Below are positions 1-5,452 of a stretch of DNA of 25,704 bases, one piece after another. The position numbers and the translations under genes are program-made. The stretch covers positions 1-25,704 of the forward strand of contig JAZRUW010000013.1 in NCBI GenBank assembly GCA_045652745.1. Reading direction: 5' to 3'. This stretch comes from RGIG2041 sp045652745. GTDB taxonomy: Bacteria > Bacillota > Clostridia > UBA1381 > UMGS1253. Below the pieces are notes generated by a model, which worked only from the letters and a program-made list of their open reading frames with translations, was not told the DNA's origin and did not search any database. The first letter of the stretch is position 1. The number at the start of each line of letters is the position of its first letter.

Positions 1-10
1 CCTCCTTTAA
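1..10 (-). promoter_or_regulatory. Ribosome binding site of a gene beyond the left edge
   Basis: Read on the minus strand the first ten bases give TTAAAGGAGG, a full Shine-Dalgarno sequence about 100 bases after the stop of the last shell protein gene. It implies that the microcompartment operon continues past the window; the start codon itself is not visible. Confidence 0.6.
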
Positions 11-27
11 TTCCTTCGAGCTTTTTT

Positions 28-70
28 TACCCCAAGCGGGCCATGCCCGCGCCCCCCGCCGCTTTGGGGC
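28..70 (-). other. GC-rich intergenic hairpin after the shell protein gene
   Basis: CCCCAAGCGG (30-39) can pair with CCGCTTTGGGG (59-69), with one bulged base; GCGGGC (36-41) and GCCCGC (45-50) offer a competing inner hairpin. On the minus (mRNA) strand the stem is followed by a run of A, not U, so it is not a normal intrinsic terminator. It lies between the abundant shell protein genes and the next gene, so an RNA-stabilising or differential-expression role is possible, but that is inference. Confidence 0.45.
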
Positions 71-106
71 CGAACGTTAGCCACCTGTACAGGCTTTTAA
101 CTCTTC

Positions 107-493
107 TTATTTCATGCTCGGAAGAATTTTCTCCACGTCGCCATGCGGTCTCGGAATAACATGTGTAGCAACGATTTCGCCGAGTCTCTGTGCGCTTGTC
201 TTACCTGCTTCAACAGCAGCCTTAACCGCACCGACATCGCCGCGAACCATTACGCTTACGAGACCGGAACCGATTTTCTCGGTACCAACCAGTACAACGT
301 TTGCAGCCTTCAGCATTGCGTCTGCTGCTTCAATTGCAGCAACCAGACCTCTGGTTTCTACCATACCTAATGCTTCTAATGCCATTTTCTTCTCCTCCTT
401 CTTGATTACTGTTTCGGTTTTTTCAACCTCTTGTTTATTCACTGCTGCGCTATTTTTTGGCGCAGAGGATTTCGTGGTTTTTGCAGTAGCCAT
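107..493 (-). CDS. BMC-H shell protein with a 36-residue N-terminal extension
   Basis: Hexamer-forming microcompartment shell protein of the PduA/EutM/CcmK type (single Pfam BMC domain). The core, from the internal MALEALGM, is 92 residues and matches the upstream shell protein at about 78 of 91 positions; both carry the GSGLVSVMVRGDVGAVKAA core and the IPRPHGDVEKILPS end. Two starts are possible. The long form starts at 493 with GAGAGG about 9 bases upstream and adds a Lys/Ala/Thr/Glu-rich, probably disordered leader. The short form starts at 385 with an excellent AAGGAGGAG, and those same bases encode the KKEEKK that ends the leader. Both forms may be made. The gene lies 15 bases after the preceding shell gene, so it is surely co-transcribed. 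The family is certain; use of the long start is not. Confidence 0.85.
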   Translation of the reverse strand: MATAKTTKSSAPKNSAAVNKQEVEKTETVIKKEEKKMALEALGMVETRGLVAAIEAADAMLKAANVVLVGTEKIGSGLVSVMVRGDVGAVKAAVEAGKTSAQRLGEIVATHVIPRPHGDVEKILPSMK

Positions 494-508
494 TTTAATC
501 TACCTCTC

Positions 509-784
509 TTAGATGGACGGCAAAATCTTTTCTACATCGCCGTGCGGTCTCGGAATTACATGAACTGCTACGAGTTCGCCGAGTCTCTGTGCGCTGCTTG
601 CGCCGGCTTCTGTTGCTGCCTTTACAGCGCCAACATCGCCGCGAACCATTACGCTTACGAGACCGGAACCGATTTTTTCTGTGCCGATGAGGGTAACCTC
701 AGCTGCCTTTACCATTGCATCTGCTGCTTCTACTGCTGCAGTCAGACCTCTGGTTTCAATCATACCAAGTGCTTCTAATGCCAT
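509..784 (-). CDS. BMC-H hexameric shell protein (PduA/EutM-like)
   Basis: A 91-residue protein, the usual full length for a single-domain BMC shell subunit. It begins MALEALGMIETRGL, has the conserved GTEKIGSGLVSVMVRGDVGAV block (strand-helix-pore region) and ends in the typical HVIPRPHGDVEKILP. Six copies would form a flat hexagonal tile with a central pore for propanediol-size metabolites. The start has CAGGAGG about 8 bases upstream. It follows the alcohol dehydrogenase gene by some 40 bases and precedes a close paralogue, consistent with a recent tandem duplication and mixed shell facets. Confidence 0.95.
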   Translation of the reverse strand: MALEALGMIETRGLTAAVEAADAMVKAAEVTLIGTEKIGSGLVSVMVRGDVGAVKAATEAGASSAQRLGELVAVHVIPRPHGDVEKILPSI

Positions 785-826
785 TTTAGATTTCCTCCTG
801 TTTTGCTTTTATTATAATTTTAAAAA

Positions 827-2029
827 TTATTCGTTGATGATGGCAATCTTAAGACCTTCCATCTTCAGATTTACCTCGTGCGCCTCGTTGATTTTGTCGA
901 GCGGGAAGCGGTGGGTAATCAAATCTGCCAACGGCAGGCCGATGCCCTTTGCACGCTTTAAGAAATCAAAGGTGGTCGCATAGTCACGCAGGGTGTATAC
1001 CCAGGAACCGACAATGGTCAGCTCCTTCGAGCAAATATCAAAGTGCGGGTTGATGGTTGCATCGCCGCCATTGATAAAGAAGCCCAACTCGCAAAGACCG
1101 CCGCCGTGACGCACAAACTTGTAAATGTTCGAATGTGCAATCGGGGAGCCTGTGCACTGGAACGCAAAGTCTGCCGGATAGCCGCCAAACGATGCCTCAA
1201 CTGCCTTGGTCAACGCCTCAATGCCCTTGTGATCTTTAAAGTTTACGGTTGCGGTTGCGCCCATCTTCTTTGCAAAGTCCAGACGCTTTTGCTCGCCGTC
1301 TACCGCGGTGATGTTTTCAATACCCATGGTGCGCAGAATTGCAATACACAACAGACCGATCGGACCGCAACCCTGTACAGCCACACGGCTGTTAAAACGA
1401 AGGATGCCCGTCGTCTTTGCACGCTCTACGGCATGAATCAATACCGCACTCGGCTCGATTAAGATTCTGGAATCCAAATCGAGGTCACTTACGTTAAATA
1501 CGGTAGAGCCGCCGCGAATCACGATATAATCGGCAAACCAGCCGTTTAAGTGAATATCGTCATCCGGCAAAAGACCGTATACGTCTGCACCGCCGACATT
1601 CTGCTTGTTTAAGTCAAACATGGTGATATCCGGGTTGTCTTTGAAAATCATACAGGTAACAACCTTGTCACCAATCTTAAGCGCCTTACCCGCGCTGTCC
1701 TTGGTTACGTTTTTACCCATCTTCACGATTTCACCCGTACCCTCGTGGCCTAAAACGAGCGGAATCAGACCGAACGGGTCACGCTTGAATTCATGCGCGT
1801 CCGTGCCGCAGATACCGCAGCCTTCCACCTTTACGAGGATATCATCATCACCGAGCTCGGGGATGGCAAACTCCTTGATGTCATAATGCTCCAGGCTTGT
1901 CAGCATAGCTGCACGCGATGTTGCCGGAACTGCGCCGGCGCTCTTGCCCGCCGATGCGCTGCCGTTCGGATTTAACTCAGAAAGCACCTGCTTGACAATG
2001 GCCTGAATTTTTTCTTGTTCTATATTCAT
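827..2029 (-). CDS. Zinc-dependent alcohol dehydrogenase with N-terminal encapsulation helix
   Basis: Medium-chain (MDR) zinc alcohol dehydrogenase, 400 residues from ATG 2029, which has an ideal AAAGGAG 7 bases upstream. Residues 1-18 (MNIEQEKIQAIVKQVLSE) form an amphipathic helix like the peptides that target enzymes into microcompartments, followed by a Gly/Ser/Ala linker to about 38. Catalytic zinc ligands are visible as Cys74 in CGICGTDAHE and His95 in GHEGTG; the Rossmann motif is GCGPIGLL and an acidic residue follows (AVDGE), favouring NAD. The four-cysteine structural zinc lobe is absent: the matching stretch has no cysteines. In this locus it probably interconverts lactaldehyde and propanediol or propionaldehyde and propanol, recycling NADH inside the shell. 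The reading frame is open upstream to 2482, so a longer fused product is also possible (see 2030-2395). Confidence 0.88.
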   Translation of the reverse strand: MNIEQEKIQAIVKQVLSELNPNGSASAGKSAGAVPATSRAAMLTSLEHYDIKEFAIPELGDDDILVKVEGCGICGTDAHEFKRDPFGLIPLVLGHEGTGEIVKMGKNVTKDSAGKALKIGDKVVTCMIFKDNPDITMFDLNKQNVGGADVYGLLPDDDIHLNGWFADYIVIRGGSTVFNVSDLDLDSRILIEPSAVLIHAVERAKTTGILRFNSRVAVQGCGPIGLLCIAILRTMGIENITAVDGEQKRLDFAKKMGATATVNFKDHKGIEALTKAVEASFGGYPADFAFQCTGSPIAHSNIYKFVRHGGGLCELGFFINGGDATINPHFDICSKELTIVGSWVYTLRDYATTFDFLKRAKGIGLPLADLITHRFPLDKINEAHEVNLKMEGLKIAIINE

Positions 2030-2395
2030 GTCTATTCTCCTTTCTATCGCATTTGTTGCTGTCCGTACAATATAGACAATGCATACGTCACTTTCCGGCA
2101 GGCTTTCTGCCTGCTTTTGTGTAACCGAGCAAAGCACGAATTTGTGCTCCGTCACCGTCTTTGCACCAATGGCTGCAAGCAGCCCCGACAGCGATTTTAC
2201 AGTAGGGGCGCAAGACATAAGCTGTATGCGCTCCTGCTTTGAAGCGGCGTAACCGCCGCATGCAATCAGATGATAAGTAAGCTCGCTCGCTTGGTCGGCA
2301 TTTATGTAAACACAAACGCTCCCCATACCGCTTTGGGCAATCTGCCGTGCGGTCTGTTTTAAATCGGATTTTGCACCGGGATAAATATTAACCAA
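2030..2395 (-). CDS. Unrecognised 122-residue domain, in frame with the alcohol dehydrogenase
   Basis: From TTG 2395, which has GAGGAGG 6 bases upstream, an open frame of 122 codons runs straight into the dehydrogenase ATG at 2029 with no stop. It overlaps the last codons of the GlcG/HbpS-like gene. The translation looks protein-like, with alternating hydrophobic strands (GSVCVYINA, KFVLCSVTQ, VCIVYIVRT) and short helices, suggesting a small alpha/beta fold. I do not recognise a family. It could be a true N-terminal domain, giving a 522-residue fusion with an internal targeting helix, or a separate BMC-locus gene that lost its stop by a frameshift: the +1 frame meets TAG just before the dehydrogenase ribosome binding site. 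Confidence 0.5.
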
Positions 2396-2873
2396 GTGCT
2401 TCCTCCTCGCAAATACTTGCGCCGAATGCACCGAGCGCCGTATCCTGCGGCTCCGTACCGCCGGAAACGCCGATGCTGCCAATCAGCTTGCCGCCCACAT
2501 AGAGCGGTTCGCCGCCGCCGAAAATGACAATTTTTCCGCCGTTGGTCTGCTGTATCCCGTACAGCGGCCCGCCCGGCGCGGCCAGTTTGGATAAATCCAC
2601 CGTTTTCATTTTCAGCGCTACCGAGGTATAGGCTTTGTTTACGGCGATGTCGTAGCTGGCGATGTAGGCATCGTCCATGCTGACCACCGCAACCGTATTG
2701 GCACCGGCATCCGCAATCGCAATAACCGCGTTTACACCGACGCGCGCCGCCTCTTTTTCTACCCGGGCAATGATTTTCTTTGCAAGTGCGAGCGACATTT
2801 TCACTTCAGCGCGTGCCGACAGCACGCTTTTTGCGACCGAGGCCACAATGCTTTCAAGGTTTTCTGTGTTCAT
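2388..2873 (-). CDS. GlcG/HbpS-like protein (PduO C-terminal domain type)
   Basis: A 161-residue protein from ATG 2873, chosen because GAGGTGG lies 5 bases upstream; a GTG at 2882 would add three residues but crowd the site. Residues 1-20 are helical and resemble a weak encapsulation peptide (LESIVASVAKSVLS). The rest is the GlcG/HbpS fold: SLALAKKIIARVEKEA, VIAIADAGANTVAVVSMDDA, the Gly-rich turn IVIFGGGEPLYVGGKLIGSI and a GVSGG segment. Family members bind heme or corrinoid, or occur as the C-terminal domain of PduO, and are common in propanediol microcompartment loci. The reaction here is unknown, and this locus is B12-independent. The gene end overlaps the downstream TTG-start frame, which suggests coupling. 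Confidence 0.85.
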   Translation of the reverse strand: MNTENLESIVASVAKSVLSARAEVKMSLALAKKIIARVEKEAARVGVNAVIAIADAGANTVAVVSMDDAYIASYDIAVNKAYTSVALKMKTVDLSKLAAPGGPLYGIQQTNGGKIVIFGGGEPLYVGGKLIGSIGVSGGTEPQDTALGAFGASICEEEALG

Positions 2874-2907
2874 GCTGCCCACCTCGCTTCTATATGTTAT
2901 AAAGCAA

Positions 2908-3714
2908 TTATTTGTTCATTTCAGCGATAACCTTCTTGGTGATTTCAGCAATCAGGTCAGCCTCGTTTGCAGATGCGCCGTGCTTGTGTGCGCCGCATGC
3001 ACCGCAGCTATGGCAGCTGGACTTACCGTCCTTTGCGTTCGGGCAAAGGTCTGCCGGATGCTTACCGGTCATGCCGAACTGACGACGGATTTCATAGAGA
3101 CGTTCTACCTGAGACGGGGACAACTCCTTCGGGCCGCCGAGCATCTTTGCATGGTAGAGCAGCTGTGCATAAAACTCTAAAGATTCCATCTTGTGATAAG
3201 CGGAAAGCAGGGAATCGGAGTAGGAGAGTGCACCGTGGTTTGCCAAAAGCACTGCATCGTAATACTGCAGATACTTTTCAACTGCATCCGGAATTTCGTT
3301 GGTGGACGGTGTGCCGTACTCTGCAATCGGAACGCAACCGAGGGCGATAACTGCTTCCGGCATAATCGGCTGTGTCAGCGGAATACCTGCGATTGCAAAG
3401 CTTGTTGCATAAATCGGGTGCGCATGCACAACGCTCTTTACGTCCGGACGCTGTGCGTATACGCGCATATGCATCTTAATTTCGGACGACGGCTTAAAGT
3501 TGCCGTTTGCCTGGATTACATTACCGTCTTTATCTACCTTACAGATATAGTCCGGTGTCATAAAGCCCTTGCTCACGCCTGTCGGTGTGCACAAAAACTC
3601 ATTGTCGGAAATCTTAACGGAAATGTTACCGTCGTTGGAAGCAACCATGCCTCTGTCATAGATACGCTTACCGATTTCACAAATTTGTTTTTTGATTTCG
3701 AATTCAGATACCAT
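2908..3714 (-). CDS. fucA: Class II aldolase, L-fuculose/rhamnulose-phosphate type, with Cys-rich tail
   Basis: Zinc aldolase of the FucA/AraD family, 268 residues, starting at ATG 3714 with AAAAGGAG upstream. The zinc and catalytic residues are visible: Glu78 in SSEIKMH, His97 and His99 in VVHAHPIYATS, and His160 in LANHGAL. It would split a deoxy-sugar phosphate (L-fuculose-1-phosphate or its rhamnose equivalent) into dihydroxyacetone phosphate and lactaldehyde, which is reduced to 1,2-propanediol for the radical dehydratase. The family body is about 215 residues; this one has a C-terminal extension with Cys224, Cys234, Cys237 and Cys240 plus two His, then a helix (NEADLIAEITKKVIAEMNK) typical of encapsulation peptides, so the enzyme is probably targeted into the shell. 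It heads the second half of the locus, directly behind its own promoter. Confidence 0.9.
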   Translation of the reverse strand: MVSEFEIKKQICEIGKRIYDRGMVASNDGNISVKISDNEFLCTPTGVSKGFMTPDYICKVDKDGNVIQANGNFKPSSEIKMHMRVYAQRPDVKSVVHAHPIYATSFAIAGIPLTQPIMPEAVIALGCVPIAEYGTPSTNEIPDAVEKYLQYYDAVLLANHGALSYSDSLLSAYHKMESLEFYAQLLYHAKMLGGPKELSPSQVERLYEIRRQFGMTGKHPADLCPNAKDGKSSCHSCGACGAHKHGASANEADLIAEITKKVIAEMNK

Positions 3715-3769
3715 TTTTATTTCTCCTTTTCTTTTTTGTTTTTCTTTGATTTGATACTTGTACGCCTAT

Positions 3770-3798
3770 ATAATACCACCATTATGTGGTAATGTCAA
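3770..3798 (-). promoter_or_regulatory. Sigma-A promoter of the aldolase-shell operon with operator palindrome in the spacer
   Basis: On the minus strand TTGACA (3793-3798) and TATTAT (3770-3775) are separated by exactly 17 bases. The spacer and -10 edge carry a perfect inverted repeat, TACCAC-N6-GTGGTA (3774-3791). A regulator bound there would block RNA polymerase, so this is a likely operator for a locus repressor; no regulator gene is in the window. Confidence 0.8.
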
Positions 3799-3801
3799 CA
3801 C

Positions 3802-3845
3802 TTTTTGTTGGTTTTTCTTTGTTTTTTCTGTGTTTTTCTTTTTTT
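3802..3845 (-). promoter_or_regulatory. Helically phased A-tracts upstream of the -35 box
   Basis: Runs of five or more T (A on the minus strand) begin at 3802, 3812, 3822, 3833 and about 3839-3841, close to one helical turn apart. They sit immediately upstream of the -35 box of the aldolase promoter, a layout that would bend the DNA or act as an UP element. No terminator hairpin is visible here after the GTPase gene, so readthrough from the upstream operon is likely. Confidence 0.5.
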
Positions 3846-4275
3846 ATGTATTTAAATGTGATAATATTGCGTCTACACCCTCACCGCTTTTGGAATTGAC
3901 GAAGAAGACTTTCTTGCAGCCTGACAGTCTGAGCCATGCTTCAGCCTGCGCTGGATTGCCCTGCGGATCGTCTATCTTGGTGACGATGCCGATGACCTCA
4001 CGGTTGACCATGCAGGTGCAGTTGGGCGGAAACATCGAGTAGTCCTCGGTCGCCGATAAAAGAAGTCCCACCACATCCGCCTCATAAGCGTAGAGCGCAA
4101 GCGCCGTTGCCAGGGAAGCATTTTGCAGATATTCGCCCGGTGTGTCGATTAAAAAATCGCCATAGGACACATACTGCGTCTTTTTATAGGTGGTCGGTTC
4201 TTTTTTAAGCGCCTGCGTCAGCGTCGTCTTGCCGGAGCCGCTGCGCCCGATTAAAATCAACTTCTTCATAGGCAT
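3844..4275 (-). CDS. pduV: PduV/EutP-type small GTPase
   Basis: A 143-residue P-loop protein of the EutP/PduV family. Visible motifs are Walker A GRSGSGKT (about residues 10-17), the G3-like DTPGEY and the G4-like TKID. EutP/PduV proteins associate with the microcompartment shell; suggested roles include positioning or nucleotide/acetate metabolism, but the exact function is unsettled. The start is ATG 4275, whose A is shared with the TGA stop of the PduU-type gene (TGATG), indicating translational coupling; a second ATG at 4269 is possible. An upstream in-frame extension to 4296 would overlap the previous gene and lacks a ribosome binding site. Confidence 0.88.
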   Translation of the reverse strand: MPMKKLILIGRSGSGKTTLTQALKKEPTTYKKTQYVSYGDFLIDTPGEYLQNASLATALALYAYEADVVGLLLSATEDYSMFPPNCTCMVNREVIGIVTKIDDPQGNPAQAEAWLRLSGCKKVFFVNSKSGEGVDAILSHLNT

Positions 4276-4643
4276 CACGTCTTTGTAATCGGACAAACCG
4301 TAAACTGCAGCTTCTGTTCGCAGTAGTCCATCAGCGCATCGAGCGCCGACTCTACCTGCGAAACCGTTCCGGTCACAATCAGCGTTCCGGAAAAGCGGTC
4401 TACAAAGCCGAGCGTGATGCCCGAAGCCTTCAGCGCAATATCGCCTGCGATAATCGCTGTTTCACTCGGCGACATTGTAACGATGCCGATGGCGCCTTCG
4501 TGCAATTCTGCTGTCGGGTCAAGTCCGAGTTTCTTATATAAAATTTCATCGGGATTTGCAATGATATGCGCCAGCGTAATCTGCTTACCCGGAACGATTT
4601 CCTGTATGATGCGCATTTTATCCTGCATGGAAAGCTCGTTCAT
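4275..4643 (-). CDS. pduU: PduU/EutS-type permuted BMC shell protein
   Basis: A 122-residue circularly permuted BMC-domain protein. The N-terminal part (RIIQEIVPGKQITLAHIIA) precedes the shell core (EGAIGIVTMSPSETAIIAGD, ASGITLGFVDRFSGTLIVTG), the order seen in PduU and EutS, whose hexamers carry a beta-barrel cap over the pore. The start has CGGAGG about 8 bases upstream. It lies directly after the activase gene and overlaps the GTPase gene by one base. PduU-PduV adjacency is a recurring arrangement in propanediol and ethanolamine loci, supporting both calls. Confidence 0.92.
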   Translation of the reverse strand: MNELSMQDKMRIIQEIVPGKQITLAHIIANPDEILYKKLGLDPTAELHEGAIGIVTMSPSETAIIAGDIALKASGITLGFVDRFSGTLIVTGTVSQVESALDALMDYCEQKLQFTVCPITKT

Positions 4644-4647
4644 GTTA

Positions 4648-5439
4648 TCAACCTCCGATTTGCGCCTTTAATCCGGCGCGTTCACATACCGCCTTGAGTG
4701 TTTGCATATGTTCGTCGCTCGGCGTTTCAATGTGCGACATGGTGTATTCTCTGCCGAGCGCCGCATATTTGTCCGAACCGAACGGGTGGTAGGGAAGCAA
4801 ATGAATTTCACGCACATTCGGCAAACTTGCCGCAAACTGCGCAATGGACTCAATTTCTTCTACCGTATCATTAAACGTCGGAATGACCGGCACACGGATA
4901 ATCAGCTGCTTTGCCTGTGCGGCAATCTTTTTGGCATTTTCTAAAATCCGGCTGTTCGGCTTTCCGGTAAAGGCCTCATGCTTTGCCGAGTCGGTGTGCT
5001 TAATATCCATTAAGTACAAGTCGAGGTACGGCAAAAACTTTTCAATTACCTCAAAGCTTGCAAACCCTGTCGATTCCATCGCTGTGTGTATGCCGTAGAG
5101 CTTACAACTCTTTAAAAACGCCACCGCAAAGTCCGGCTGCAAAAGTGACTCTCCGCCCGAAAGCGTTACGCCGCCGCCGCTGCGCTTGTAATACGGCATA
5201 TCCTTTATGATTTTCGCCATCACTTCGTCTACCGTTACATCCTGTCCCACGGTTTTTGCTTTGCCGTTTTCCAGCATCGTCTGGATTTCAAACTTCTGCG
5301 ATTCGGGGTTACAGCACCACTTGCAACGCAGTGCGCAGCCTTTCAAAAACACAATCGTGCGGATGCCCGGTCCGTCATGTACGGAAAATTTTTGTATGTT
5401 AAAGATTCTGCCCTTTACGGCACCGAGTTTGTCTATCAT
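4648..5439 (-). CDS. Glycyl radical enzyme activating protein (radical SAM)
   Basis: A 263-residue radical-SAM activase that would install the glycyl radical on the dehydratase encoded just upstream. The 4Fe-4S site is CALRCKWC (Cys35, Cys39, Cys42), with an extra Cys43; the SAM-binding GGE is seen in VTLSGGESLL, and SVHDGPGIRTIVFLKGC is the family signature. Unlike many dehydratase activases it has no ferredoxin-type insert: after CCNPES the sequence goes directly to a short linker with no CxxC pairs, so it has one cluster like pyruvate formate-lyase activase. The start at 5439 has GAGGG about 7 bases upstream and follows the dehydratase stop by 13 bases. Confidence 0.93.
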   Translation of the reverse strand: MIDKLGAVKGRIFNIQKFSVHDGPGIRTIVFLKGCALRCKWCCNPESQKFEIQTMLENGKAKTVGQDVTVDEVMAKIIKDMPYYKRSGGGVTLSGGESLLQPDFAVAFLKSCKLYGIHTAMESTGFASFEVIEKFLPYLDLYLMDIKHTDSAKHEAFTGKPNSRILENAKKIAAQAKQLIIRVPVIPTFNDTVEEIESIAQFAASLPNVREIHLLPYHPFGSDKYAALGREYTMSHIETPSDEHMQTLKAVCERAGLKAQIGG

Positions 5440-5452
5440 AAGTTACCCTCAA

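Noticed and set aside
28..70. Intrinsic terminator after the last shell gene
   Set aside because: The stem is good but the run on the transcribed strand is A, not U, and a new ribosome binding site follows.
114..512. Plus-strand frame antisense to the shell protein genes
   Set aside because: Shadow frame caused by GC-rich codon use of the shell gene; no ribosome binding site or family resemblance.
827..2482. 551-codon frame as the true start of the alcohol dehydrogenase
   Set aside because: The first 29 codons overlap the GlcG/HbpS-like gene in another frame, are Arg-rich and lack a ribosome binding site; TTG 2395 and ATG 2029 have strong ones.
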